Positions 9,859 to 19,614 of a stretch of DNA of 64,000 nt are shown here, one piece after another (position 1 is the stretch's first letter; each line of letters begins with the position of its first letter). Below the pieces are notes generated by a model that did not search any database, was not told the DNA's origin, and saw nothing but the letters and a program-made list of their open reading frames with translations. The stretch spans positions 462,001 to 526,000 of the forward strand of contig NZ_LKBA01000006.1 of assembly GCF_001307765.1 (NCBI RefSeq). The letters are read 5' to 3'. Source of the stretch: Aliiroseovarius crassostreae. GTDB lineage: Bacteria; Pseudomonadota; Alphaproteobacteria; Rhodobacterales; Rhodobacteraceae. The position numbers were made by a program, and so were the translations under genes.

Positions 9859-11205
9859 TCAGGACACCGCGGCCTCAACCTCGGCAACAATCCCTTCGAC
9901 CACCTCAGACAACAGCCTTTCATCCTCGCATTCCACCATCACGCGGATCAGGGGTTCGGTCCCGGACTTGCGGATCAACAGCCGTCCCTTGCCCTCAAGC
10001 AGCCCTTCCGCGTCCGAGATCGCGGCCTGAACGCTGGAGATTTCAAGGGGGGGCTGCCCGGCACCGTAGCGCACGTTTTTCAACAGCTGCGGCACGGTTT
10101 CAAACATCTGGCACAGCTCAGACGCAGGGCGCCCAGTCTCAACCATCGCGGCCAGAAACTGGATCCCGGCCAGCAGGCCGTCGCCGGTGGTGGCATAATC
10201 GCTCATCACGATATGGCCGGATTGTTCGCCGCCCAGATTATACCCACCCGCGCGCATCGCCTCAACCACGTGCCGGTCCCCGACCTTGGTGCGCAGAAGA
10301 TCCAACCCTTGCCCCTGCAAAAACCGCTCCAGCCCAAGATTGGACATGACCGTCGCCACCAAAGTGCCCCCTTTGAGCATTCCCTGGCGCGCCCAATGAC
10401 TGGCAAACATGGCCATGATCTGATCGCCATCTGCCACCCGGCCCGTCTCGTCGATGATCATGATCCGATCGGCATCTCCGTCCAGGCAGATCCCCAGATC
10501 CGCACCCGTCTCAACTACGGTTTTCGCCGCAAGCGCCGTGTCGGTCGATCCACAGCCCTTGTTGATGTTGGTCCCGTCAGGGGATACACCGACCGTCACG
10601 ATATCGGCCCCCAGCTCCCAAAGCGCGTCTGGCGCGGTGCGATAGGCCGCCCCGTTGGCGCAATCCACCACGACCTTGATCCCGCTCAGGCGTTTCTGCG
10701 CGGGGAAGGTGGTTTTCAGATATTCGGTATAGCGCTGGCGCGCTTCTTCGATCCGCTTGGCCCGCCCGATATTCTGCGGCTGCACCGGGTCAACACTAGC
10801 CTGCACCAGCCGCTCAATCTCGGCCTCATCCGCATCAGACAGTTTGAAGCCGTCGGGGCCGAAAAACTTGATCCCATTGTCGTGAAACGGGTTATGCGAG
10901 GCCGAGATCATGATCCCCAGATCTGCCCGCATCGAATGCGTCATGCGTCCAACCGCCGGTGTCGGCACCGGCCCCAGCAGCAGCACGTTCATACCGGTTG
11001 AGGTCAGCCCAGCGGTCAGGGCGTTTTCGATCATATACCCCGACAGGCGCGTGTCCTTACCGATGACAACCCGATGCCCGTTGGATCCGTCCCGACGAAA
11101 ATGTCGCCCGGCCGCGGCCCCCAGTTTCAGCGCCATTTCCGCCGTCATCGGCCAGCTATTGGCCAATCCACGCACCCCATCCGTGCCAAACAGTTTTTCC
11201 GTCAC
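9859..11205 (-). CDS. glmM: Phosphoglucosamine mutase
   Basis: A 448-residue alpha-D-phosphohexomutase converting glucosamine-6-phosphate to glucosamine-1-phosphate for UDP-GlcNAc and peptidoglycan synthesis. It begins LFGTDGVRG. The active-site serine loop is [15 protein letters not shown] (phospho-Ser near residue 102), the Mg-binding loop is DGDADR (near 243), and the C-terminal phosphate-binding loop is [12 protein letters not shown]. Length is normal. Its ATG overlaps the folP stop codon (ATGA), so it is the last gene of a folB-folP-glmM operon, an arrangement shared by many proteobacteria (folP-glmM). Confidence 0.97.
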   Translation of the reverse strand: MTEKLFGTDGVRGLANSWPMTAEMALKLGAAAGRHFRRDGSNGHRVVIGKDTRLSGYMIENALTAGLTSTGMNVLLLGPVPTPAVGRMTHSMRADLGIMISASHNPFHDNGIKFFGPDGFKLSDADEAEIERLVQASVDPVQPQNIGRAKRIEEARQRYTEYLKTTFPAQKRLSGIKVVVDCANGAAYRTAPDALWELGADIVTVGVSPDGTNINKGCGSTDTALAAKTVVETGADLGICLDGDADRIMIIDETGRVADGDQIMAMFASHWARQGMLKGGTLVATVMSNLGLERFLQGQGLDLLRTKVGDRHVVEAMRAGGYNLGGEQSGHIVMSDYATTGDGLLAGIQFLAAMVETGRPASELCQMFETVPQLLKNVRYGAGQPPLEISSVQAAISDAEGLLEGKGRLLIRKSGTEPLIRVMVECEDERLLSEVVEGIVAEVEAAVS

Positions 11206-12212
11206 AACGCGTCCCTCGTCATCAATACGTTTTGCAATCGCAATGCCTGTGCCGTTTCCCGTACATCATGCACGCGAAGAATATGTGCCCCCTGCCGGAC
11301 CCCATCCAGGGCCACGGCGATAGAGCCGGGCGCGCGGTCTTTTGCCTCATCCGCACGGCCCAGCGCCCCGATGAAGCGCTTGCGCGATACACCCAGCAGG
11401 ATCGGCAGTCCCAGATCATGTAGCAAGGCCAGCGCGCGCAGCAAAATCACATTGTGCTGCAGTGTTTTACCAAACCCAATTCCCGGATCGGTGATAATGC
11501 GATCCCGGCGGATCCCCGCTGCCTCAGCCAGGGCAATCCGAGCTTCGAGATGTTCCAGCACCTCAAACGTGACATCCTCATACCGCGGGTCATCCTGCAT
11601 GTTTTCAGGCAGCCCCTTGGCATGCATCAGGCACACGGGCACATCGCGTTCCGCAACGAGATGGGCAAGCTCCGGGTCAAATTCGAACGCCGAGACATCG
11701 TTCACCATATCCGCCCCCGCCTCCAGCGCCGCCTCAGCCACTGCGGATTTGCGGGTATCGATTGAGATCGGCGTCGTGATGCCAGCATCCCGCAGGGCAC
11801 GGATCACAGGCGCGGTGCGGCGGATTTCTTCCGCCACATCAACTTCCAGAGCGCCGGGTCGGGTGCTTTCCCCTCCGATATCGAGGATATCCACATCCCC
11901 CTCCATCGCCCGCGCCCGTGCCACGGCGGCACTGACCGTGGCCAGATCCCCCCCGTCGGAAAAGCTGTCTGGGGTAACGTTCAGGATCCCCATCACACGC
12001 GGTTGATCCAGCGACAGTCCGGCGATTGCGACACGCGGCGACGAGAGCCGGGCAAGCACCTCTTGCGGGCAATCGTCAAGCATCATCACCCCCGATGCCC
12101 CCGTGCGGTCACGCCACATCACCTGATCAAACCAGAGATCCGCAGACCCAGCGAGCGAGCGCCCGGAATACGGCGCGCCCATGCGCGGGATCGGTTGGTA
12201 GCGCCGGGTCAC
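11202..12212 (-). CDS. folP: Dihydropteroate synthase
   Basis: A TIM-barrel enzyme of about 336 residues condensing p-aminobenzoate with dihydropterin pyrophosphate; it is the target of sulfonamides. Motifs are [33 protein letters not shown] and GVSRKRFIG. The core starts near residue 65, so the N-terminus carries about 60 extra residues. I chose the GTG at 12212 because it overlaps the folB stop codon by four bases (GTGA). Internal ATGs further on, such as the one giving [10 protein letters not shown], are alternatives. It sits between folB and glmM in one operon. Confidence 0.94.
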   Translation of the reverse strand: MTRRYQPIPRMGAPYSGRSLAGSADLWFDQVMWRDRTGASGVMMLDDCPQEVLARLSSPRVAIAGLSLDQPRVMGILNVTPDSFSDGGDLATVSAAVARARAMEGDVDILDIGGESTRPGALEVDVAEEIRRTAPVIRALRDAGITTPISIDTRKSAVAEAALEAGADMVNDVSAFEFDPELAHLVAERDVPVCLMHAKGLPENMQDDPRYEDVTFEVLEHLEARIALAEAAGIRRDRIITDPGIGFGKTLQHNVILLRALALLHDLGLPILLGVSRKRFIGALGRADEAKDRAPGSIAVALDGVRQGAHILRVHDVRETAQALRLQNVLMTRDAL

Positions 12213-13078
12213 AGCGCGCGCTCCAGCCCGTCTGCGTCTGAAATCTGGCAAGCGGATGCCGCTCCCAGCTCCTGCCCGAGCCATTCGAGCAGGGTTTCGG
12301 GCCTCAGCTCCGCTGGGCCATCAACCGCATCCATAACCATCTTGGTTGGCGCCCAGACAGAGATCTGTCCGTTTTTCATCCCCCAATCCAGCTCTGTTCG
12401 CGTCCCCACCGCCTTCATGCGCGGATCACGGGCCGCGAGCACGCAGGCGTTTTGCTCAATGGCCAGCAGGTCGATGCGGCGCTGGCTGGATGGGTCCTGA
12501 ACCTGCGGGACAGGCCCCTCGCCGGGGCCAACCAGCAGCACAACCGGGGCTGCCTCCTGTTCCCAGAGATCAAGGGCATTGGTCAGCCCGGGGGCGACGA
12601 TGGCCCCTGCCCCCAGATGGATCAGGCGCGGGCGGGGCGCCTCAGTCGGAGACACGGCCTGTTGCCCGGTTCGGCCACGCACAATCTCAACCCCGAGATT
12701 ACCTGGCCCCCGGTCGAGCTTTTCGATCCGCACAAAGACGCGCAGCGGCTGCGGTTCGCGCAAAATCCGCTCAGCAATGCGTTCCGCAAGGGTTTCCAGC
12801 AGGTTCAGCCGCTCCGCGGCAAGCTCAGCCGTGATGGCTTCGGTCACCGCGTCATAGGACAGGATGTCATCCACATCATCGGTTTGCGCGCCCGTGCTGG
12901 GCCCCACCTCGACCACAACCGAAAATCGAAGCCTCTGGGTGACGTCACGCTCCGCCTGAAAGGCACCAATTTCAACCTCAACCGTATGATCCCGCACCGA
13001 GATCCGGTCTGGCGGGTTGGGGCCGCCCATCTCGATGGCGCGCGCTTCAAGCGGCTGAAAGGCTGTGCTGTTGTCCAT
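12209..13078 (-). CDS. folB: Dihydroneopterin aldolase with long C-terminal extension
   Basis: About 289 residues. Residues 20-140 are a FolB domain: RISVRDHTVEVEIGAF, the DILSYDAV segment, LNLLETLAERIAERIL and VRIEKLDRGPGNLGVEI, where the Lys is the expected catalytic lysine. Residues 150-289 form an unrecognised extension. It contains APRPRLIHLGAGAIVAPGLTN, then SQRRIDLLAIEQNACVLAARD and a basic/tryptophan segment, and ends ADGLERAL. Ordinary FolB is about 120 residues. The ATG at 13078 (MDNSTAF) is the best start. It is the first gene of folB-folP-glmM and makes 6-hydroxymethyl-dihydropterin for FolP's pathway. Confidence 0.87.
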   Translation of the reverse strand: MDNSTAFQPLEARAIEMGGPNPPDRISVRDHTVEVEIGAFQAERDVTQRLRFSVVVEVGPSTGAQTDDVDDILSYDAVTEAITAELAAERLNLLETLAERIAERILREPQPLRVFVRIEKLDRGPGNLGVEIVRGRTGQQAVSPTEAPRPRLIHLGAGAIVAPGLTNALDLWEQEAAPVVLLVGPGEGPVPQVQDPSSQRRIDLLAIEQNACVLAARDPRMKAVGTRTELDWGMKNGQISVWAPTKMVMDAVDGPAELRPETLLEWLGQELGAASACQISDADGLERAL

Positions 13079-13192
13079 AGCGGTGCTGATCCCATACTGC
13101 GCAAATGATTTGCGCAATAATGCCTGAAAACGCCACCAAAAGACCAGCCGGTTCCGACAGGCCAAGGCGGGAAAGCGCACCCAGAAAAGGGA

Positions 13193-13906
13193 TCAGTTGG
13201 ACGACACGCGCACCGGCATCTTGTAAAAACGGTGCACGCCGATATTTGCGGTGCGCTCAAACCGTTTGGCCCATTTCGGGTTCACCGCCGTGGTATGGTA
13301 ATGGGTGGCGCCTTTGGTCAGGCTGCGCGGTGCGCCGTCAATCATTGCCCGGGCCACTTTTCCGACATTTTCATAGGCTTTGGGTTCGCGGATCACCTCG
13401 GCCCGCCCGTCGCAGGTATAGGTGAACTGGCATTGGTATTTCCGGCCGGTCCCCTGATTGACAACGCCGCAGATCGAATTCGGGAAACGGGCATTATCCA
13501 CACGGTTCAGGATCACCTCAGCCACCGCAAACTGACCTTTCACGCTTTCCCCACGCGCCTCAAAATATAGCGCCTCGGTCAGGCATTGCCATTGCTCTCC
13601 ACCGCGCGCCTTGGGCTGGGCTGCCAGCCATTTGCGACTATAGAGGTTGGCCGCGCCGCTCTCGGATGGATCTGCGTCCAGACTGGCCAGTTTCTCAATT
13701 TGGTCTTCCGGCATGGCTTCCAGGCCCGCGCGCTCTTTCTGAAACAGCTTGGTGAACAGCAGGACCATCGGGTTTTCATCCCCGGTCGCAGCTACAGTCT
13801 CGCGTCCGGCACCATCGGCATCGGCAACAAGGGACAAAGGCGCGGCGGCCAGAACCGATCCGAGTGCGATCGCACGCAACAGGGTCGTTACATTGGTTTT
13901 CAGCAT
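13193..13906 (-). CDS. SleB-type cell-wall hydrolase (Hydrolase_2), exported
   Basis: A 237-residue protein with a signal peptide (residues 1-25, LLRAIALGSVLAAAPLSLVA). The C-terminal SleB/CwlJ catalytic domain is about residues 115-230: CLTEALYFEARGE with its catalytic Glu, AVAEVILNRV, FPNSICGVVNQ, CQFTYTCDG and GATHYHTTAVNPKW. SleB-like enzymes cut peptidoglycan. In alphaproteobacteria that do not sporulate they are thought to work in cell-wall turnover in the periplasm. The start at 13906 was chosen because it begins directly before the signal peptide. It stands alone. Confidence 0.9.
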   Translation of the reverse strand: MLKTNVTTLLRAIALGSVLAAAPLSLVADADGAGRETVAATGDENPMVLLFTKLFQKERAGLEAMPEDQIEKLASLDADPSESGAANLYSRKWLAAQPKARGGEQWQCLTEALYFEARGESVKGQFAVAEVILNRVDNARFPNSICGVVNQGTGRKYQCQFTYTCDGRAEVIREPKAYENVGKVARAMIDGAPRSLTKGATHYHTTAVNPKWAKRFERTANIGVHRFYKMPVRVSSN

Positions 13907-14067
13907 TTCGCCCACTCCAGTTCCACTAAGATCCATCCAGGATGGCCAGTTGACGAGGCGATCTACGCGAAAAACCCCTTCACGTCCAGTGCGACGAAAT
14001 ATCCCGCCCTACTGGTCGCTGTTTCATGCCGAGAAATTTATGCTGCACCGCAACATATTGTGGGTGG

Positions 14068-16617
14068 TCAGCCCCCTCCCCCCAGTTTGGCGGCAACCGC
14101 CAAATGCGCGGCCGCCAGCCGGGCGACGGGCACACGGAAGGGGGAACAGGACACATAAGAGAAGCCTTTGTCGCGGCAAAAGCGGATTGATTCGGGGTTA
14201 CCGCCATGTTCACCACAAATCGAAAGGGTCAGATCCGGATCTTCTTCACGCCCCCTCTGCGCCCCGATTTCCAGAAGTTCACCCACCCCGTCCGTGTCGA
14301 GAACATGAAACGGATCCTCTTCAAAAACGCCTTGCCTGACATATTCCCCCATGAACCGCCCCGCATCATCGCGCGACAGACCATAGGTCATCTGGGTCAG
14401 GTCGTTGGTCCCGAAGGACAGGAAATGCACATGTTTGGCGATTTCCCCCGCCTGCAGCGCAGCACGGGGCGTTTCAACCATCACCCCGAGCCGATAGGTG
14501 AATTCTTCGCCGCGTTCGATCCGAACCGCCGCCGCAACCGCATCAATGCGCGCCTTGACGATTTCCACCTCACGTTTCGCAGATACCAGCGGGATCATGA
14601 TTTCCGGCACCACCGGCTTTCCAGATTTGGAGGCATCCAGCGTGGCTTCAAAGATGGCGCGGGCCTGCATGTCATAGATTTCCGGCACAGTGACCCCAAG
14701 GCGCACGCCACGCATCCCCAGCATCGGGTTGAATTCGCGCAGGCCAGCCACGCGACGTTCCACCGCTGACATGCCAAGACCCAAAGCCTCCGCCAGTTCA
14801 CGGATCCCTTCACGACCATGCGGCAGGAACTCGTGCAGCGGCGGGTCGAACAGGCGGATGCAGACCGGCAGCCCCTGCATGATCTCAAACAGTTCGGTGA
14901 AATCCGCCCGCTGCATCGGCAGCAGACGGGCGAGGGCCGCGCGCCGGTCTTCGGATTGGTCCGCAAAGATCATCTCGCGCATGGCCAGCAGACGATCATC
15001 GTCAAAAAACATGTGTTCCGTCCGGCAAAGACCGATGCCCTCTGCCGCGAACATCCGTGCATTGCGCGCATCTGGCGGCGTGTCCGCATTGGTGCGCACA
15101 CCGATGTCCCGAAACTCATCCGCCCAGGACATCAGGGTCTGAAAACTCTCGCCCAATTCGGGTGGCAACATGCCAACCGCCCCGAACAAGACCTCGCCCT
15201 TGGCGCCATCAATGGTGATCACATCCCCTTCGCGCAGCTCGCGCCCCTGGGCGGAAATGATCTTTTTATTCTTCTTTTCCAACGTCATACCGTTGGCCCC
15301 CACCACACAGGGCAGACCGAGGCCGCGGGCGATCACCGCGGCATGGCTGGTGATGCCACCACGGATGGTCAGGATCCCCCGGGCGGCATGCATACCGCGA
15401 ATATCCTCGGGGCTGGTTTCCCGGCGCACCAAGATACAATCCTCGCCCTGCGCGGCCATGGCCTGGGCGTCGCGGGCGGAAAAGACGATCTTACCGGTTG
15501 CAGCACCCGGGCTTGCAGCGATGCCCGACACAAACACGTCGCGCGCGCCTTCGGGATCGACCTGACTGTGCAGGAGTTCGGTCAGGGCGCGGGGTGGGAT
15601 ACGCATCACCGCCTCTTCACGGGTGATGATCCCCTCTTTTGCCATCTGCACCGCGATACGCACATTGGCACGTTCACTGCGGGCAACTCTCACCGCATCG
15701 AGGATAAACAACTCCTCATTGTCGATGGTAAACTCGACCTCCATCTCCTCGCGCAACCGGGTCCGGCACAGGTCGCCACAATCCAGAAGCGCCTGGAACA
15801 TGTCCGGCAAGACCTCTTCGATCGAGCGCCCGCGCGGATCACGGGTCAGATACATCACATCGCGGTCATCCGCATCCGTCAGCGCATCGCGCCCCTGGCT
15901 TTTGCACAGGTAGCGCCCGCGCAGCTCTCGGTGGCCGGTCTGGCCGTTCACGAACTGGATCACGCCAGAGCCACAGATATCACGCCCAACCCCAAGCGCC
16001 ATCTGCTGCACAACAAGGCCAAGCCCCGCATCCGCAGGCGCGCCTTTGGCTTCGCGCAAAAGCCGCGCCGTGGTGCCCTGCCAGGCCCGCGACATGGAGC
16101 GCAGCACCTCGGTCAGTTGCACTTTGGGGTCTTGCGGAAAATAGCTGTCCGTTTCTTCTTCATAAAGGTCGAGTGCTGCCTGAACCGTGTCAGCCGTGGG
16201 CTGCGAAAACTCATCAAATTCGTCCGGGTCCAGCCGCCAGACATGCACCGCATAGGCCTGGATAAAGCGCAGGTAAAGCGCGTGTGCAGCCATTTCCCCG
16301 TGTGTTTCCATGAGCTTGGCGTGAACCACGTCATTCATCCCGATATTCAGGATCGCACCGGGCCCGCCCCAGTCGGAATCTTCCGATGACGGCCGCACCG
16401 AGACCAGAGGGTCGGAACCAAAGCGCGCCAGCATCGCATCCAGATCGGGCATTTCCCCGGCGGACACCGCCCGCACCGCATCGAAAGACAGCGCCATGGT
16501 GCGCGGCACCGGCATATCGAGCCGGATCAGCCGTTGCAGGCATTTCGCCCGGCCACCATGTTGTGACACATGGATATCCGCCGTTGGGGTAATTTCCGTA
16601 AATCCGAGATCGCTCAT
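14068..16617 (-). CDS. ppdK: Pyruvate, phosphate dikinase / PEP-utilising enzyme
   Basis: About 849 residues. The N-terminal ATP-grasp-like nucleotide domain (about 1-330) includes VSVRPSSEDSDWGGPGA. The phosphohistidine domain has the catalytic His in GGITSHAAVIARGLGLPCVVG (near 425). The C-terminal PEP-binding TIM barrel (about 500-849) includes LCRTEHMFF, RLFDPPLHEFLP, LSFGTNDLTQM and ICGEHGGNPESI with the active-site Cys. The enzyme interconverts pyruvate and PEP. I chose the ATG at 16617 because alignment to the family begins at SDLGFTEITPTADIHVSQHGG; it is slightly shorter than plant PPDK. A 3'-end repeat and the glyS terminator lie upstream. Confidence 0.9.
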   Translation of the reverse strand: MSDLGFTEITPTADIHVSQHGGRAKCLQRLIRLDMPVPRTMALSFDAVRAVSAGEMPDLDAMLARFGSDPLVSVRPSSEDSDWGGPGAILNIGMNDVVHAKLMETHGEMAAHALYLRFIQAYAVHVWRLDPDEFDEFSQPTADTVQAALDLYEEETDSYFPQDPKVQLTEVLRSMSRAWQGTTARLLREAKGAPADAGLGLVVQQMALGVGRDICGSGVIQFVNGQTGHRELRGRYLCKSQGRDALTDADDRDVMYLTRDPRGRSIEEVLPDMFQALLDCGDLCRTRLREEMEVEFTIDNEELFILDAVRVARSERANVRIAVQMAKEGIITREEAVMRIPPRALTELLHSQVDPEGARDVFVSGIAASPGAATGKIVFSARDAQAMAAQGEDCILVRRETSPEDIRGMHAARGILTIRGGITSHAAVIARGLGLPCVVGANGMTLEKKNKKIISAQGRELREGDVITIDGAKGEVLFGAVGMLPPELGESFQTLMSWADEFRDIGVRTNADTPPDARNARMFAAEGIGLCRTEHMFFDDDRLLAMREMIFADQSEDRRAALARLLPMQRADFTELFEIMQGLPVCIRLFDPPLHEFLPHGREGIRELAEALGLGMSAVERRVAGLREFNPMLGMRGVRLGVTVPEIYDMQARAIFEATLDASKSGKPVVPEIMIPLVSAKREVEIVKARIDAVAAAVRIERGEEFTYRLGVMVETPRAALQAGEIAKHVHFLSFGTNDLTQMTYGLSRDDAGRFMGEYVRQGVFEEDPFHVLDTDGVGELLEIGAQRGREEDPDLTLSICGEHGGNPESIRFCRDKGFSYVSCSPFRVPVARLAAAHLAVAAKLGGGG

Positions 16618-16701
16618 AATTCTGCACCGCAGCAAGGGGTTTTGCTCAGCATAGCAAGGGCTGTGCATCACACAAGGGGCGTGGGTGTGGAAAAGGAGGA
16701 A

Positions 16702-16757
16702 AGGGGCGCTGCCCCTCGCGCTACGCGCTCACCCCGAGGTATTTGGGGCAAGAAAAA
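16702..16757 (-). repeat. Dispersed 3'-end element, copy 1
   Basis: It reads CTTTTTCTTGCCCCAAATAC, then CTCGGGGTGAGCG and a GGGGC-AGCGCCCC hairpin on the minus strand. It lies directly after the glyS terminator. Similar copies lie at 28694-28752, 30391-30437 and 33277-33309, each just beyond the stop codon of a minus-strand gene and in the same orientation. Confidence 0.7.
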
Positions 16758-16780
16758 GGGCGCCGGAATTTGCGGCGCCC
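16752..16780 (-). terminator. Intrinsic terminator of glyS
   Basis: GGGCGCCG and CGGCGCCC arms form a perfect 8-bp stem with a 7-base loop. On the minus strand it is followed by five T residues that are also the first bases of the dispersed 3'-end element. Confidence 0.85.
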
Positions 16781-16789
16781 CTTGTGGTT

Positions 16790-19105
16790 TTACCCTTCGA
16801 CCTTGGTGAGATCGGCCACCGAAAGGCAGATTTGTCGGATCCGCGACAGGAGGTTCAGGCGGTTGCGGCGGATAATTTCATTCTCGGTGTTGATCTGCAC
16901 CGCCTCGAAGAAAGCATCAATGGGCGCGCGCAGGGCGGCCATCGAGGTCATGGCGGCGGCGAAATCTTCGGTCTGCATGGCCGGTTGTATCGCGGCCTCG
17001 GCGGTATCAAGGGCTGCGAAGAGGGCTTTTTCGCTGTCATCCTCAGCAAATTTCACATCCGCGCCGTAGGAATACTCCACCCCGTCTTTTTCCTCGGCCT
17101 GGGTCAGGATGTTGTTGGCACGTTTGAAGCCTTGCAGCAGGTTTTCCCCATCATCGGTCTTGAGCAGCCCCGACAGCGCCTCGGCCCGTTTGACCAGCAA
17201 GGTAAGGTCATCATTTCCGGGCATGGCAAGGCAGGCGTCGATCACGTCGTGGCGGATGCCTTGGTCCTTCAAGTAGACCTTGAGGCGGTCATGGAAGAAG
17301 GAGAGGAGATTGCTGCGTTGGGGGTCAAAACTATTCAGCCATTTTTCGACTTTATCCTTCTCAGCGTACAGATCTGCCAACTCATCAGCTTGTTGAGCTA
17401 TATGCCTAAACTTTGCCGCAGGTCTGATTGGATAACCCTCGCTAATGCGTTTAACTAGATCGCTCCCATCTTCTCCCACTTTAATAACAATATGTTCTGG
17501 AAGGCTGTCGCCATACTCCCAACTATTATGGATTTCAGAATAGACAGAGTTCTTGAGCCTTTCGACCCTCGGCATATCGCTGATCGCTTGGCTCTCTTTC
17601 GCCAGACCTGATAGCCCCACACGATGACCATTCTCCAGCACCAGACGAATAACCCCCAGCGCGGCGCGGCGGAGCGCAAAGGGGTCTTTTGATCCGGTGG
17701 GTTTCTCGTCGATGGCCCAGAAGCCGGTCAGCGTGTCGAGCTTATCGGCCAGTGCGACAGCCACCGAGGTGGGGGCCGAGGGCACATCATCGGACGGGCC
17801 AAGCGGTGAATAATGTTCGGTTGCGGCATTGGCGACCTCAACCGGGTGGCCTGCGGGGCCTGCGTAATACTTGCCCATCAGGCCTTGCAGTTCCGGGAAT
17901 TCATAGACCATTTCCGAGCTGAGATCGGCCTTGGCCCAGCGCGCGGCGCGCTCGGACAGGTCGGGATCAGCCCCGATGGAGGGGGCGATGGCACGAGCGA
18001 GGCTCGCGATCCGGTCGATCCGCGCGGCCTGTGTGCCCAGCTTGTTGTGGAAGGTCACGTTGGTCAGGCTATCAAGCCATTTCTGCCCACCGGCCTCGGC
18101 TTCGCGAATGTCGTTTTCCCAGAAGAATTTCGCGTCTGCCAGGCGGGCAAACAGCACTTTTTGATTGCCGGCCAGAATGGTTGCGCCATTGTCGGCGGTC
18201 TCCACATTGGCGACGGTGATGAACTTCTCGATCCGGTCGGTTTTCGGGTTCTTGACCGAGAAGAATTTCTGGTGTTCACGCATCGACGTTTGCAGCACTT
18301 CGGGCGGCAGGGGGATGAAATCATCGGCAATATCGCCCATCAGCACGACGGGCCATTCCACCAGACCGGCCACTTCACGCAAAAGAGCGGTGTCTTCCAC
18401 GATCTCCAACCCCTGTGCGAAAGCTGCGTTCTTGGCATCTTCCCAGATATGATCTGCACGCTCCTGCGGGTCGAGAACCACCTTGGCGGATTTCAGCTTG
18501 GTGGCGTAATCTTCAAACCCGGAGACGGTGATTGTGCCCGGCGCCATGAAGCGATGCCCCTGGGTCGTGTCCCCCGAGCGGATCCCGTCAACCTCCATCG
18601 GCACCACCTCGGCCCCGGCCTCATCGCTGAGGATACAAAGGATCGAATGCAGCGGGCGCACCCATTTCAAGCTGCCACTGCCCCAGCGCATCGACTTGGG
18701 CCAGGGGAAGTTGCGAATGGTTTTTTCCAGCACTTCGGCAATGATCTCAGCCGCCGGGCGGCCCTTGTTTTCGATCATTGCAAAATAGACCGGCCCTTTC
18801 GGCGTGTCGCGTTCCACCAGCTGATCACGGGTCAGGCCCGCGCCGCGCAGGAAGCCCTCAATCGCCTTGTCCGGTGCGCCCACCTTGGGGCCCTTGCGTT
18901 CTTCGCGCGTGTCAGGCGAGGCGGCAAGCAGACCGTCAATCGCCAGCGTCAGGCGACGCGGCGTGGACAGCGCATGGGCACCAGCATAGGTCAGACCGGC
19001 CTCGACCAGACCGTCAGTCACGAGTTTCTTCAGATCCTGGGCCGCGCGGGTTTGCATCCGGGCGGGGATTTCTTCGGAGAAGAGTTCAATCAGCAGGTCA
19101 GGCAT
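16790..19105 (-). CDS. glyS: Glycyl-tRNA synthetase, beta subunit (with an AT-rich insertion)
   Basis: A 771-residue beta subunit of the heterotetrameric (alpha2beta2) glycyl-tRNA synthetase. It starts MPDLLIELFSEEIPARM and carries VRPLHSILCILSDEAG, the HD-like SLARAIA...KADLSSEMVYEFPELQGLMGKYY segment and the C-terminal anticodon-binding part. It is longer than the E. coli subunit (about 690). Roughly residues 500-585 (17,340-17,610) are encoded by visibly AT-rich DNA (YSEIHNSWEYGDSLPEHIVI ... ADLYAEKDKVEKWLNSF). They split the usual ENG...LL-FFHDRLKVYL junction. glyQ lies upstream with one small gene between. Confidence 0.94.
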   Translation of the reverse strand: MPDLLIELFSEEIPARMQTRAAQDLKKLVTDGLVEAGLTYAGAHALSTPRRLTLAIDGLLAASPDTREERKGPKVGAPDKAIEGFLRGAGLTRDQLVERDTPKGPVYFAMIENKGRPAAEIIAEVLEKTIRNFPWPKSMRWGSGSLKWVRPLHSILCILSDEAGAEVVPMEVDGIRSGDTTQGHRFMAPGTITVSGFEDYATKLKSAKVVLDPQERADHIWEDAKNAAFAQGLEIVEDTALLREVAGLVEWPVVLMGDIADDFIPLPPEVLQTSMREHQKFFSVKNPKTDRIEKFITVANVETADNGATILAGNQKVLFARLADAKFFWENDIREAEAGGQKWLDSLTNVTFHNKLGTQAARIDRIASLARAIAPSIGADPDLSERAARWAKADLSSEMVYEFPELQGLMGKYYAGPAGHPVEVANAATEHYSPLGPSDDVPSAPTSVAVALADKLDTLTGFWAIDEKPTGSKDPFALRRAALGVIRLVLENGHRVGLSGLAKESQAISDMPRVERLKNSVYSEIHNSWEYGDSLPEHIVIKVGEDGSDLVKRISEGYPIRPAAKFRHIAQQADELADLYAEKDKVEKWLNSFDPQRSNLLSFFHDRLKVYLKDQGIRHDVIDACLAMPGNDDLTLLVKRAEALSGLLKTDDGENLLQGFKRANNILTQAEEKDGVEYSYGADVKFAEDDSEKALFAALDTAEAAIQPAMQTEDFAAAMTSMAALRAPIDAFFEAVQINTENEIIRRNRLNLLSRIRQICLSVADLTKVEG

Positions 19106-19119
19106 TGGGTCTCGCCCTT

Positions 19120-19587
19120 TTAGTCGTCATATTTTTCATTCAGTTGATGCCAAGCATAGCCCCGGCCATCGGGAAAGATGGCAATCACGCGATCAACGCC
19201 ATCCTTGATATTTTTCTCACCCAGAAAGGCGATGGCTTCGCCCTCTTCCAAGGCATAACCAATGGCCTGGGCATCGAAACAGTCAAACCAGCCGGGGGCC
19301 ACAAGCGGCGTCGCACGGTCGTAAACCTCGAAGGTTTCGGTCAGCATGGCCAGCGACATTGTGGTGGTGAAACAGCCCCGAAAGCGCAGCGGAGAGCTGT
19401 CGCTGTCAATCCCGTCAAACTGGTCATAAATCACCGTTTCAGGTTGGCCGGTGACCACATTGGTCATCCGCAATTCCGTATCCGCCGCGGCAGGTTCATA
19501 GAACGCGTAAAGCTGGGTGTAATAGACCACAGCCCCAAAAATGAGGGAGGATGCGATAATCATGATACCAAGAAGTTTTCCGCTCAT
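19120..19587 (-). CDS. Membrane-anchored conserved protein (DUF6446-like) between glyQ and glyS
   Basis: A 155-residue protein with one N-terminal transmembrane helix (KLLGIMIIASSLIFGAVVYYTQ) and a periplasmic domain. Two cysteine-containing segments are seen, FRGCFTTTMSL and GWFDCFDAQAIGYALEEGEA, and near the end IAIFPDGRGYAWHQLNEKY. I recall a Rhodobacteraceae-specific family (DUF6446) in exactly this place between the two glycyl-tRNA synthetase genes. Its location implies co-transcription, but a role in tRNA charging is doubtful for an exported protein. Function unknown. Confidence 0.75.
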   Translation of the reverse strand: MSGKLLGIMIIASSLIFGAVVYYTQLYAFYEPAAADTELRMTNVVTGQPETVIYDQFDGIDSDSSPLRFRGCFTTTMSLAMLTETFEVYDRATPLVAPGWFDCFDAQAIGYALEEGEAIAFLGEKNIKDGVDRVIAIFPDGRGYAWHQLNEKYDD

Positions 19588-19614
19588 TTGCCTTTTGCCG
19601 CCTGTCTTGCTGGA

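Noticed and set aside
9469-11001. 510-codon plus-strand open frame across the end of the EamA gene and glmM
   Set aside because: It begins inside EamA in another frame and runs antisense to glmM; composition is that of a shadow.
14818-16389. 523-codon plus-strand open frame inside ppdK
   Set aside because: Antisense shadow of PPDK; no recognisable domain and no start context.
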